DNA from: Microbispora catharanthi
Lineage (GTDB): Bacteria > Actinomycetota > Actinomycetes > Streptosporangiales > Streptosporangiaceae
Assembly (NCBI RefSeq): GCF_006334915.2
Contig: NZ_VDMA02000004.1
Span: forward strand, 186,001 to 250,000
DNA: 64,000 nt
Direction of reading: 5' to 3'
A program made the position numbers and the translations under genes. Below the pieces are notes generated by a model. That model saw only the letters and a program-made list of their open reading frames with translations, had not been told where the DNA came from and searched no databases. This document shows positions 8,907-17,017 of this stretch, piece by piece (the first letter of the stretch is position 1; each line of letters opens with the position of its first letter).

Positions 8907-9920
8907 ATGCCGCCGTACGCGAGGATCGCCGCCGACCTCAGGCGCAGGATCACCGAGGGCGAGCTGGCGCCCGGCGACCGGGTGCCCTCGACCCGGCAGG
9001 TGGCCGCGCAGTGGGGAGTCGCGCTCGCCACCGCGACGAGGGCGCTCGCCGAGCTGCGCAGGGAAGGGCTGGTCCGGGCCGAACCCCGCGTCGGCACGGT
9101 CGTCGCGGAGCCACCCCCGGCCCTCCCGCCCCCGCCGGGAGCCGCCGCGCGGCCGGGAGATCGGGCGCGCCTCACCGCGCCGCCCTCACGCGACGCGGAG
9201 GCGGCGCGGCGGCGGCCCGGCGCGGGGGCCGAACGCGAACTGACCCGCGAGCGGGTCGTACGGGCGGCCATCGAGATCGCCGACGCCGAGGGGCTGCCGG
9301 CGCTGTCGATGCGCGGCGTGGCGGCCCGGCTCGGGGTCGCGGCCATGTCGCCGTACCGGTACGTGGGAGGCAAGGACGACCTGATCCTGCTCATGGCGGA
9401 CGCGGCCTTCGGCGAGCTGGGCTATCCCGGCGATCACCCCGAGGGCTGGCGGGAACGGCTGGAGATCGCGGGCCGGACGCTGTGGGCGATCTTCCGGCGG
9501 CATCCCTGGCTGGCGCAGCTCAGCCCGCTCGGCAGGCCGCTGGCGCTGCCCGGACTGACCGTGCACGCCGACTGGGCGCTGGCCGCACTCGACGGCCTCG
9601 GCCTCGATTCCGCGACCGTGCTCGACGTCCACATCCTGCTCTACAGCCACGTGCAGGGCCTCGCGATCAACCTGGAGCGCGAGACGCAGATCGCGGCGGC
9701 GACCGGACTGTCGGAGGACCAGTGGATGGACGTCCAGGGACCGGCGCTGAGCGCCATCGCGGGCTCGGGGCGCTACCCGGCCTTCGCCAAGGTCATCGGC
9801 GAGCTGGGCGAGGACGGGTACGACTTCCGCCTCGACGACCTGTTCGAGCTCGGCATGCGGCTCCTGCTCGACGGCGTCACCTGCCTGGTTGAGCGGAGCG
9901 TGCCTCCGAACGGTGATTAA
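8907..9920 (+). CDS. GntR-TetR fusion transcriptional regulator
   Basis: A 337-residue regulator with two DNA-binding domains. A GntR winged helix occupies about residues 1-70 (RITEGELAPGDRVPSTRQVA, ALATATRALAELRREGLV). A Pro/Ala/Arg-rich linker follows, then a TetR helix-turn-helix (LTRERVVRAAIEIAD, LSMRGVAARLGVAAMSPYRY) and a TetR C-terminal ligand/dimer domain. This architecture is known in actinomycetes, usually annotated simply as TetR. GGAGGAG lies upstream of ATG 8907; GTG 8904 is an alternative. It is divergent from the FAD monooxygenase and likely represses it through the palindromes between them. Confidence 0.88.
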   Translation: MPPYARIAADLRRRITEGELAPGDRVPSTRQVAAQWGVALATATRALAELRREGLVRAEPRVGTVVAEPPPALPPPPGAAARPGDRARLTAPPSRDAEAARRRPGAGAERELTRERVVRAAIEIADAEGLPALSMRGVAARLGVAAMSPYRYVGGKDDLILLMADAAFGELGYPGDHPEGWRERLEIAGRTLWAIFRRHPWLAQLSPLGRPLALPGLTVHADWALAALDGLGLDSATVLDVHILLYSHVQGLAINLERETQIAAATGLSEDQWMDVQGPALSAIAGSGRYPAFAKVIGELGEDGYDFRLDDLFELGMRLLLDGVTCLVERSVPPNGD

Positions 9921-9929
9921 AGTGGCCGC

Positions 9930-10137
9930 ATGAGTGAGCGTAGCGAGCGAATCAATAGGCACAGCGTCTGGCGAGGTGCTGTATTGCGCGCCTCCGGCAC
10001 GACCGAACTCCGAGCCGGAGGCGAGGAGCGAGCATGAGTGAGCGTAGCGAGCGAATCAATAGGCACAGCGTCTGGCGAGGTGCTGTATTGCGCGCCTCCG
10101 GCACGACCGAACTCCGAGCCGGAGGCGAGGAGCGAGC
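9930..10137 (+). repeat. Two tandem 104-bp repeats encoding relay leader ORFs
   Basis: Two head-to-tail copies (9930-10033 and 10034-10137) that look identical, followed by the first bases of a third unit at the PPOX gene start. Each opens with an ATG and encodes a 35-residue peptide beginning MSERSERINRHSVW. Its TGA overlaps the next ATG as ATGA; the second copy's stop overlaps the ATG of the PPOX gene in the same way. GAGGAG lies at the end of each unit as a ribosome site for the next. Each unit also holds an inverted repeat CGCCTCCGGC/GCCGGAGGCG (first copy: 9989-9998 and 10014-10023). The peptides may be leaders rather than functional proteins. Confidence 0.85.
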
Positions 10138-10599
10138 ATGAGTCCAAGGATCGCGACCGCCGAGACCGTCTCCCGTGAGCAGTTGCTCGACTTCGTCCGT
10201 GATCGCCACCGGGCGATCCTGATCACGACGAGACGCGACGGCGGCCCCCAGGCGTCCCCCGTGACGTGCGGAGTCGACGCCGAGGGCCGCATCGTCGTGT
10301 CGACGTATCCCGAACGCGCCAAGGCCCGCAACGCCCGCCGCGACCCGCGCGCGAGCGTGCTCGTGCTGTCGGACGACTTCGACGGGCCGTGGGTGCAGGT
10401 GGACGGCACCGCCGAGGTGCTCGACCTGCCGGAGGCCCTGGAGCCGCTGGTCGAGTACTACCGCTCGATCTCCGGGGAGCACCCCGACTGGGAGGAGTAC
10501 CGCGCGGCCATGGTCCGCCAGGGCAAGTCGCTGGTGCGGATCACCCCGGCGTCCTGGGGGCCGGTGGCCACCGGCGGGTTCCCGCCCCGCCTGGCCTGA
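10138..10599 (+). CDS. PPOX class F420-dependent oxidoreductase
   Basis: A 153-residue split-barrel flavin/deazaflavin protein. Visible family marks are HRAILITTRRDGGPQASPV near residues 24-42, the segment VVSTYPERAKARNARRDPR and the dimer strand PWVQVDGTAEVLDL. Members reduce substrates with F420H2 or bind related cofactors. The length is typical. Its ATG is the third start in the 104-bp repeat series and overlaps the preceding leader ORF's stop, so translation is probably coupled. It follows the GntR-TetR gene in the same direction and may be co-transcribed with it. Confidence 0.88.
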   Translation: MSPRIATAETVSREQLLDFVRDRHRAILITTRRDGGPQASPVTCGVDAEGRIVVSTYPERAKARNARRDPRASVLVLSDDFDGPWVQVDGTAEVLDLPEALEPLVEYYRSISGEHPDWEEYRAAMVRQGKSLVRITPASWGPVATGGFPPRLA

Positions 10600-10620
10600 G
10601 GCACGTGCGCGGCGCCGGGG

Positions 10621-11448
10621 TCAGATCGGTATGGCCGCTCGGTAATCTCCCGGGCTTATGCCATAACAGCGGACGAACCACCGGGTGAGGTGGCTCTGGT
10701 CGGCGAACCCCGCCTCGGCCGCCGTCTCGCTCAGTGAACGGCCCTGCGCGATCAGCCGCCGGGCCGTACGCAATCGGAGCAGGCGCTGGTAGTCGCTGGG
10801 CGCCATGCCGTACACGGCACGGAACGCGCGGTAGACCGCGAACCTGCTGCGCCCGGTCACGGCGGCGAGGTCGTCGGCGGTGACCTCCGCGAGGGGGGCG
10901 TCCTGAAGGCGGCTCCGCACCCGGTCGGCGATGCGGCGGGCGTCGGCGGAGGTGGCCTCCCGCACCCGCACCGGCCGGGTGGCGGCCCGCCGGACGATCG
11001 AGGAGACGACGGCGGTCAGCAACTCATCGCGCCGGAGGGCGCCGGCGCCTGCGAGCAGGGCCGTGTGCAGCGCCCTGAGCCCGGCCGCGAGCACCGCGTC
11101 GCGTACGACGGGGTGGGGAAACAAGGGCGGTCCTGTCTCCCGGCCGGCCAGGTCGCCCAGCACGCCGGTGACCAGCTCCGGCCCGATGTGAACGATCCGG
11201 TAGGTGAATCCGAGGGCGTCGGCGGCGTGCCCGTCGTGCGGGTCGTCCGGATTGAACGCCATGACCATGCCCGTCACGCTGGTGTGCGCGGCCCCGCGGC
11301 AGGTGAACGCCTGGTTGCCCTCTTCGGTGACGCCGAAGGAGTACGTCTCGTGGCTGTGCCGGTGGTAGACGTGCCGGGCGAAGTGGGCGTGCATCGCCTC
11401 CAGCGACCGGTCCGGGGAGCGCCAGTATCGGGACCAGTCCTGTGCCAC
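10621..11448 (-). CDS. AraC family transcriptional regulator
   Basis: A regulator of about 275 residues with an N-terminal cupin-like sensing domain (HARHVYHRHSHETYSFGVT reading) and a C-terminal pair of AraC helix-turn-helix motifs at about residues 170-272. The second has the usual signature SLSETAAEAGFADQSHLTRW followed by YGISPGDYR. GTG 11448 (VAQDWSRYW) is my start choice and is uncertain, because no strong ribosome site is visible and the frame stays open upstream. It is divergent from the DUF2000 gene, with under 80 bases between the starts. Confidence 0.85.
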   Translation of the reverse strand: MAQDWSRYWRSPDRSLEAMHAHFARHVYHRHSHETYSFGVTEEGNQAFTCRGAAHTSVTGMVMAFNPDDPHDGHAADALGFTYRIVHIGPELVTGVLGDLAGRETGPPLFPHPVVRDAVLAAGLRALHTALLAGAGALRRDELLTAVVSSIVRRAATRPVRVREATSADARRIADRVRSRLQDAPLAEVTADDLAAVTGRSRFAVYRAFRAVYGMAPSDYQRLLRLRTARRLIAQGRSLSETAAEAGFADQSHLTRWFVRCYGISPGDYRAAIPI

Positions 11449-11522
11449 AGCACCATTGTGCGCCGATCGGCGGCGCACGAGCGTACAAGACCGCCCGTGC
11501 ACGCGAGGGCAGGCTGGGGCGC

Positions 11523-11933
11523 ATGCGTTTCGACACCAAGATCGGCATCGTGGTCCGGGAGGACCTGGCCGTGTGGCAGAAGCTGAACGTGACGGCGTTC
11601 CTGGCGAGCGCGGTCGCGGGGGGAGACCCCGAGGTGATCGGGGAGCGGTACGAGGACGGCTCGGGCACCTCCTACCTGCCGATGTTCCGCCAGCCCGTGC
11701 TCGTCTACGCCGCGGACCCCGCCGGGCTGGCCCAGGTGCGCGCCCGTGCCGTCGAACGGGGGCTCGCCGTTGCCGTTTACATCGAGGAGATGTTCAAGAC
11801 CGGCGACGACGTGGACAATCGGGCCGCCGTACGGGCCGTCACGGCCGAGGAGATGCCGCTCGTCGGGCTGGCCGTGTACGGCCCCAGGAACGCCGTGGAC
11901 AAGACGCTCAAGGGGCTTCCCCTGCATCCGTGA
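11523..11933 (+). CDS. DUF2000 family protein
   Basis: A 136-residue protein that matches the DUF2000 family: an opening FDTKIGIVVREDLAVWQKLN, a central YLPMFRQPVLVY and the late segment VGLAVYGPRNAVDKTLKGL. The biochemical function of the family is not established to my knowledge. AGGCTGGGG precedes ATG 11523. It is divergent from the AraC gene and may be its target. Its 3' end overlaps the convergent acetyltransferase gene by 26 bases. Confidence 0.8.
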   Translation: MRFDTKIGIVVREDLAVWQKLNVTAFLASAVAGGDPEVIGERYEDGSGTSYLPMFRQPVLVYAADPAGLAQVRARAVERGLAVAVYIEEMFKTGDDVDNRAAVRAVTAEEMPLVGLAVYGPRNAVDKTLKGLPLHP

Positions 11934-12570
11934 TCCCGTCCGAGGCTCCGAACAGGGGCAGGCAGGGTTCGAGGCCGTGGATCTCGAACCCGTCGGGGGT
12001 GGTCCACTCGTCGCGCGACAGCCGCAGCCGCTGCTGCAGGGCGGCCTCGCCCCTGCGCTTCTCCACGGCGAGCCCGTCCTCCCGGTAGCCGAGCCGCCGG
12101 GAGATCGCCAGCGACTTCGTGTTGTCCACGAAGGCGGACGACGTCGCATACCGCGCGCCGAGGCCGGTGAAGGCGAGGTGCAGGACGGCCGCGCGCATCT
12201 CGGTGCCGATGCCTCTGCCCTGGAAGCGCCGCCCGAGCCAGGAACCGGTGGCGACCTCCCTGGTGACCGCGAAGTCGTGGGCCCGCATCTCCTGCACGCC
12301 GACCACCTGGCCCTCCCACACGGTGACGAAGGAGCAACTCCAGTCATCGGGCGACCAGGTGCCCCATTGCCGGAAGTGGATCTGGACGGTCGAGCGGGCG
12401 CGTTCGTGCGGCGGGGCGTCCGTCCACGGCTCGCCGAACGGCATCTCGCCGGGGTCGTGGACGCCCTCGGCCGCCCGGTCGGCGAGCGCGTCCAGGTCGT
12501 CCAGGCCGGGCAGGCGAAGCTCCAGCCGAGGGGTCGTCAGTCGCAGTGCCAGGAGCGGCCAGTGTCGCAT
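11908..12570 (-). CDS. GNAT family N-acetyltransferase
   Basis: A 220-residue RimJ/RimL-like acetyltransferase that transfers acetyl from acetyl-CoA to an amine. The acetyl-CoA pyrophosphate-binding turn is RRFQGRGIGTEMRAAVL, followed by the motif B segment NTKSLAISRRLGY. It opens with LTTPRLELRLP, as usual for this subgroup. Substrates could be protein N-termini, ribosomal proteins or small amines; nothing nearby tells. It is divergent from the next acetyltransferase and overlaps DUF2000 tail to tail. Confidence 0.88.
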   Translation of the reverse strand: MRHWPLLALRLTTPRLELRLPGLDDLDALADRAAEGVHDPGEMPFGEPWTDAPPHERARSTVQIHFRQWGTWSPDDWSCSFVTVWEGQVVGVQEMRAHDFAVTREVATGSWLGRRFQGRGIGTEMRAAVLHLAFTGLGARYATSSAFVDNTKSLAISRRLGYREDGLAVEKRRGEAALQQRLRLSRDEWTTPDGFEIHGLEPCLPLFGASDGITDAGEAP

Positions 12571-12611
12571 GGCACGATCGTGACAAGATCCGCCGCCCGC
12601 CCGACAGTGGT

Positions 12612-12626
12612 TTTTCCTGGGGAAAA
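12612..12626. promoter_or_regulatory. Inverted repeat between divergent acetyltransferase genes
   Basis: TTTTCC-TGG-GGAAAA forms a perfect inverted repeat in the roughly 140-base divergent promoter region. It is unusually AT-rich for this genome. It could be an operator or part of a promoter; no cognate regulator is evident. Confidence 0.35.
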
Positions 12627-12713
12627 CCGGTTTCCGCCGGATCGGGGGTGCGGCTAGCCTCGGATGCCGCCACGAGCGCCGGGGCCGTGAGCCGGCGCGG
12701 ACAAGGAAGACGC

Positions 12714-13574
12714 ATGCCCGACCCGCTCACCACGCCGGCCGCCGAGCTCCCCGTCCGACGACTCGGACCCGAGGACCTGGATCGATGCCTCGCCCTGAGC
12801 GAGGACAGGGCCTGGGGCCGGGAGGAGCGCAAGTGGCTGTTCCTCCTGGAGAACGCCGAGGTCTACGCGATCGACGCCCCTTCGGGAGAGCTGGCGGGTA
12901 CGGTCACGCTGACCCGGTACGGCACGACCGTGGCGGGCATCGGCATGATGCTCGTCGCCACCCGGTATGGCGGCCGCGGGCTGGGCCGCCGGCTGATGAC
13001 GCACGTGCTCGACGCGGCCGGTGACGCGACCGTCTTCCTCTGGGCCACCGAGCTCGGCCGGCCGCTGTACGAGAAGCTCGGGTTCGAGACGCTGGGCGTG
13101 ACGGAGGCGCGCGTGGGGCGCCTGCGCCCCGGGGACGACCCCGTCCTGACGCGGCCGGCCGACCTCGGCGCCGATCTCGACGCCCTGCTCGCGCTCGACG
13201 GGGAGGTCTTCGGCGCCGACCGGGCCGGGCTGCTGGCGCGGCTGTTCGCCTTCGCCGAGGAGGTCAGGGTCGCCGAGGACGAGACGGGGCCGACCGGCTA
13301 CGCCGTGTCGTGGCGCAGCATGAGCACCCTGTTCATCGGGCCGGTGGTCGCCGGCGACGAGGCGGCCGCCCGCGCGCTCGTCACCGACCTCGCGCGCAAC
13401 GCCGACGGCCTGGTGCGGATCGAGGTCGAGCGCGCCCGGCCGAGCCTGCTGGGCTGGCTCGGGGAGCGGGGTCTGTCACAGGCGTTCTCGACGTCCTTCA
13501 TGGTCCACGAAGGCAGGCCGCTCCCCGGCGACCGGACCCGCATGTACGCCCCGATGATGCTCGCGATGGGCTGA
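12714..13574 (+). CDS. GNAT family N-acetyltransferase, two-domain
   Basis: A 286-residue protein with an N-terminal GNAT domain (acetyl-CoA-binding turn ATRYGGRGLGRRLMTHVLD near residues 83-101, then LYEKLGFETLG) and a second, weaker GNAT-like half (about residues 145-275, IGPVVAGDEAAARALV). Tandem GNAT proteins of this length are common in actinomycetes; usually only one half keeps catalytic features. AAGGAAG precedes ATG 12714. The substrate is unknown. It stands alone before the oxidative cluster. Confidence 0.85.
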   Translation: MPDPLTTPAAELPVRRLGPEDLDRCLALSEDRAWGREERKWLFLLENAEVYAIDAPSGELAGTVTLTRYGTTVAGIGMMLVATRYGGRGLGRRLMTHVLDAAGDATVFLWATELGRPLYEKLGFETLGVTEARVGRLRPGDDPVLTRPADLGADLDALLALDGEVFGADRAGLLARLFAFAEEVRVAEDETGPTGYAVSWRSMSTLFIGPVVAGDEAAARALVTDLARNADGLVRIEVERARPSLLGWLGERGLSQAFSTSFMVHEGRPLPGDRTRMYAPMMLAMG

Positions 13575-13610
13575 ACCCCTGTCTCGCAGGGCCTCCTGAC
13601 TCAGGGGTCG

Positions 13611-13641
13611 CTCTGATCCGGCTCTGATCCGGCTCTGATCT
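13611..13641. promoter_or_regulatory. Three 11-bp-phased direct repeats upstream of ligase gene
   Basis: CTCTGATC(C/T) occurs three times, with CTCTGA starting at 13611, 13622 and 13633, exactly 11 bases apart. This is the spacing of winged-helix OmpR-type and SARP binding sites, which recognise head-to-tail repeats one helical turn apart. It lies about 105 bases before the ligase start. A TACCGT-like -10 follows about 10 bases downstream. A related pair precedes the FOXRED2-like gene, so one regulator may drive both. Confidence 0.6.
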
Positions 13642-13745
13642 GTGCCGTCTACCGTCGCGACAGCCGGGGGGACACCGGCGCCCGCGCCGCAGCCGGTCGT
13701 GTCGTCGCTGCGGGGCGGGTGCCTCGCGAGACGAAGGAGCCGGAC

Positions 13746-15383
13746 ATGCACGATCCCGTCACCCGCGCCACGCACCACGAACGCACAGAGCCCTACACCG
13801 AGCCCTACACCGAGCCCCGCACCGAGCCCTCGGATTCCGACGGGCCGTCCGGGCACGCCGACGGCGGGTTCCCGCAGTTGCTGCTGGAGGCGCTGCGAGG
13901 CTCTCCCGGCACTCCCGCCTTCGAACAGGGCGGGAGGATCGTCTCCCGGGGCGAGGTGCTGGAGCTCATCGGGCGCATCGCCGTCGCGATGCGCGATGCG
14001 GGTCTCGGCCCAGGCAAGGGCGTCGCCATCCGCACGGGCCTCTCGCCGGAGGCGTTCGCCGCCCAGATGGCCGCGCACGTGCTGGGCTGCCGCGTCGTGA
14101 GCGTACGGCCCGGGTACACGCCCCGTCAGCTCGCCGATGTGCTCGGCGTGGGAGTCGACGCCGTGGTCCTCGACCGGTCGACGGCGACACCGGAACTGCT
14201 CCACGCCGCCGGGTCCGCCACGCTGCTGTCGCTGGGGCCCGCCCCCGGTTCGGCCGGGGCGGCCGACCTCCTGGCCCATCCCGGCGACGACCGCTTCCCC
14301 GCCGTCGCGGCGCGCCCGGACGACACGGCCCTGCTGACCTTCACGAGCGGCAGCACGGGCCGGCCGAAGGGCTGCGTGCTCACCTATCGGGCTCTGGCCG
14401 CGCACTGGTCCAGCCATCGCGGCTGGTCGTCGATCGCGCCCGGCTTCGAGGAGTCCTTCCACCGCTACATGCTGTTCGGCACCCTGTCCAGCCTGGTGGT
14501 GCTGGACTTCCTGGCGCCGTGCCTGCTCGGCGGCGGCACCGCGGTGATCCCCGACGAGGACGGCCGGCCGCTGTTCCCGTACGCGATCGAGCGGCACCGG
14601 ATCACCGGCGCGATCGTGACCGTGCCCCGGCTGTACCAGATGCTCGACCTGCTCCGCGAGGAGCCGGTCGACCTCGGCAGCCTGCGCGCGCTGACGGTCT
14701 CCGGATCGCCCGTCGGCCCGCATCGGCTGCTGGAGGCGGCGGACCGGCTGGGCCCCGTCGTCTACGTGGCGTACGGCGCGACCGAGGCCGGCGTCATCTC
14801 CATGCTCACTCCCGGCGAGGGCCGCGACGCGCCCGCCTCGGTCGGCCGCCCGCATCCCAGCGTCGAGATCAGCGTGCGCGACGAGGAGGGCCGCCCGGTC
14901 GCCACGGGACGCAGCGGCGAGATCCACGTGCGCAGTCCCTTCCTGATGGCGGGCTACTGGGATCAGCCGGAGGAGACCCGCGACGTGCTGCGGGACGGCT
15001 GGCTGCGCACCCGCGATCTCGGGCACCTCGACGAGACCGGCCTGCTGTACCTGGCCGGCCGGACCAGGGACGTGATCATCGTGAACGCGATCGTCGTCTA
15101 CGCCGGTCCCATCGAGCGGGCGCTGGCCGCCCATCCCGACGTGGCCGAGGCGTACGTGACCGGCGCGCCGGACGAGCGGACCGGGGAGGCCGTCCACGCG
15201 TTCGTCGTCCCCGCTCCGGGCCGCACCCCGGACCACGCCGCCCTGGCGGAGCTGGTACGCACCGAGCTCGGCGCGGACAGCGTCCCCCGGACGATCACGA
15301 CGGTGTCCTCCGTGCCGGTCGCGCCGAGCGGCAAACCGGACAAGCGTGCCCTGGTGGAACGGCATCTGTCGTCGGCGCTCTGA
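13746..15383 (+). CDS. AMP-dependent acyl/aryl-CoA synthetase or ligase
   Basis: A 545-residue ANL-superfamily enzyme that activates a carboxylic acid with ATP, forming an acyl-adenylate that is passed to CoA or another acceptor. Seen in order: P-loop TFTSGSTGRPKGC near residue 198, aromatic/acid-binding AYGATEAG, hinge region RTRDLGHLDETGLLYLAGR and the catalytic C-terminal Lys in APSGKPDKRAL. The start ATG 13746 follows GGAG. The N-terminus carries an odd repeat, EPYTEPYTEPRTEP, encoded by 15-bp DNA repeats; it is probably disordered. It opens the oxidative cluster and may supply the activated acid. The substrate is unknown. Confidence 0.88.
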   Translation: MHDPVTRATHHERTEPYTEPYTEPRTEPSDSDGPSGHADGGFPQLLLEALRGSPGTPAFEQGGRIVSRGEVLELIGRIAVAMRDAGLGPGKGVAIRTGLSPEAFAAQMAAHVLGCRVVSVRPGYTPRQLADVLGVGVDAVVLDRSTATPELLHAAGSATLLSLGPAPGSAGAADLLAHPGDDRFPAVAARPDDTALLTFTSGSTGRPKGCVLTYRALAAHWSSHRGWSSIAPGFEESFHRYMLFGTLSSLVVLDFLAPCLLGGGTAVIPDEDGRPLFPYAIERHRITGAIVTVPRLYQMLDLLREEPVDLGSLRALTVSGSPVGPHRLLEAADRLGPVVYVAYGATEAGVISMLTPGEGRDAPASVGRPHPSVEISVRDEEGRPVATGRSGEIHVRSPFLMAGYWDQPEETRDVLRDGWLRTRDLGHLDETGLLYLAGRTRDVIIVNAIVVYAGPIERALAAHPDVAEAYVTGAPDERTGEAVHAFVVPAPGRTPDHAALAELVRTELGADSVPRTITTVSSVPVAPSGKPDKRALVERHLSSAL

Positions 15384-15394
15384 TCCATCTCTGA
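15378..15394. promoter_or_regulatory. Pair of 11-bp-phased CTCTGA repeats
   Basis: CTCTGA at 15378-15383 and again at 15389-15394, 11 bases apart, overlaps the 3' end of the ligase gene and lies about 55 bases before the next start. The motif and phase match the three copies at 13611-13641, arguing for a shared regulator of the cluster. Confidence 0.5.
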
Positions 15395-15448
15395 GAATCG
15401 CCCGCCAACACTGGTGAAACTTCAACCACCCCAGTGAGGGAGGCGTCA

Positions 15449-17017
15449 GTGCCGGACAACATCCTGGACTACCTGGTGGTCGGCGCCGGACCGGCGGGCC
15501 TGCAGATGGGTCACTTCCTGCACCGGGCGGGGCGCAGCTACCGGATTCTCGAGGCGGCGCCCGAGCCCGGGGCGTTCTTCCGGACCTTCCCCCGCCATCG
15601 GAAGCTCATCTCCATCAACAAGAAGCACACCGGATGGGACGACCCGGAGCTCAACCTCCGGATGGACTGGAACTCGCTGCTGTCGGACGACCCCCGTCTC
15701 CTGTTCACCCGCTACAGCGACCGTTACTTCCCCGCCGCCGAGGACTTCGTCCGCTACCTGGAGGACTTCGTCGCCTTTCAGGGCCTGCACGTCACGTACG
15801 ACGCGCGGGTCGCCGAGGTCGCGCGCCCGGACGCCGAAGGCCCGTTCCTGGTGACCGACGAGTACGGCCGGACGTACCGGGCACGGCGGGTGATCGTCGC
15901 GACGGGGGTCTCCCGGCCCAACGTCCCGCCCATCCCCGGCATCGAGACCGCCGAGCAGTACAGCACCCACTCGACCGATCCCGCGGACTACACGGACATG
16001 CGGGTGCTCGTCATCGGCAAGGCCAACTCGGCCTTCGAGACCGCCGACAACCTCCTCGAGACGGCCGCGGTCGTCCACGTGGCCGGACCGCACTCGGTGC
16101 GCCTGGCCTGGCGGACCCACTTCGTCGGGCACCTGCGCGCGGCCAACAACAACTTCCTCGACACCTACCAGCTCAAGTTGCAGAACGCCGTGCTGGACGG
16201 CGACATCAGGCGCATCGAGCGCCGGGCCGACGGCTCCTACCTGGTGACGGTGGCCTTCGTCAGGGCCGACGAGGTGACCAAGGACATCCCGTACGACCGG
16301 GTGATCGTCTGCACCGGATTCCGGTTCGACGCCTCCGTCTTCTCGCCGGAGTGCCGTCCCGAGCTGACGATCGGGGACAGGTTCCCCGCGCTGACCCCGG
16401 CCTACGAGTCGGTCAACGTGCCCGATCTCCACTGTGCCGGGACGATCACCCAGTCGCTCGACTTCAAGCGCGGCACCAACGGGTTCATCCACGGTTTCCG
16501 CTACGGCGTGCGCGCCCTGCACCGCCTGCTGGAGAACAGGCATCACGGCGTCCCCTGGCCGGGCCGCGACCTCCCCGCCGATCCGGACGCGCTCGCGGCG
16601 GCCGTGCTCGAACGGGTCAACCGCAGCTCGGCGCTGTGGCAGCAGTTCGGGGTGCTGGCCGACATGATCGTCCCGGACGGGCGCGGCGGCATGCGCTACC
16701 TGGAGGAGCTGCCGATCGACCTGCAGGGCCCGCCGCTCGGCGACGGGGGCCACTTCGCGATCACGCTGGAGTACGGCCCGAACCACGACCAGGTCGACCC
16801 CTTCGACATCGCGGTGGGGCGGATCAGGCAGAGCGACGCGGAGCGTGCGCACGAGGGCCACTACCTCCACCCGGTCGTACGCCGCTACCGCGGCGGTGTG
16901 GTGGAGGCCGTCCACCACGTCACCGAGAACCTGGAGAACGACTGGACCTCGGAAGAGGTGCACCTGCGGCCGCTCCGGGACTTCTTCCAGCACCAGAGCC
17001 TCCCGGTCTCGGTGTGA
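15449..17017 (+). CDS. FOXRED2-like FAD/NAD(P)-binding oxidoreductase
   Basis: A 522-residue flavoprotein with an FAD motif VVGAGPAGLQMGHFL at residues 10-24 and a second nucleotide-binding fold, VLVIGKANSAFETADNLLE, from about 187. The stretch with FFRTFPRHRKLISINKKHTG and DWNSLLSDDPRLLF strongly resembles the FOXRED2 group of flavin oxidoreductases, whose bacterial members are largely uncharacterised. GAGGGAGG precedes GTG 15449. Its stop overlaps the next start as GTGA, so translation is coupled. In context it should oxidise or hydroxylate an intermediate made from the acid activated by the ligase. Confidence 0.8.
   Translation: MPDNILDYLVVGAGPAGLQMGHFLHRAGRSYRILEAAPEPGAFFRTFPRHRKLISINKKHTGWDDPELNLRMDWNSLLSDDPRLLFTRYSDRYFPAAEDFVRYLEDFVAFQGLHVTYDARVAEVARPDAEGPFLVTDEYGRTYRARRVIVATGVSRPNVPPIPGIETAEQYSTHSTDPADYTDMRVLVIGKANSAFETADNLLETAAVVHVAGPHSVRLAWRTHFVGHLRAANNNFLDTYQLKLQNAVLDGDIRRIERRADGSYLVTVAFVRADEVTKDIPYDRVIVCTGFRFDASVFSPECRPELTIGDRFPALTPAYESVNVPDLHCAGTITQSLDFKRGTNGFIHGFRYGVRALHRLLENRHHGVPWPGRDLPADPDALAAAVLERVNRSSALWQQFGVLADMIVPDGRGGMRYLEELPIDLQGPPLGDGGHFAITLEYGPNHDQVDPFDIAVGRIRQSDAERAHEGHYLHPVVRRYRGGVVEAVHHVTENLENDWTSEEVHLRPLRDFFQHQSLPVSV

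Noticed and set aside
13476..15425. 649-codon minus-strand frame over the ligase gene
   Set aside because: It is antisense to a gene with clear ANL motifs. The composition is typical of a reverse-frame artefact.
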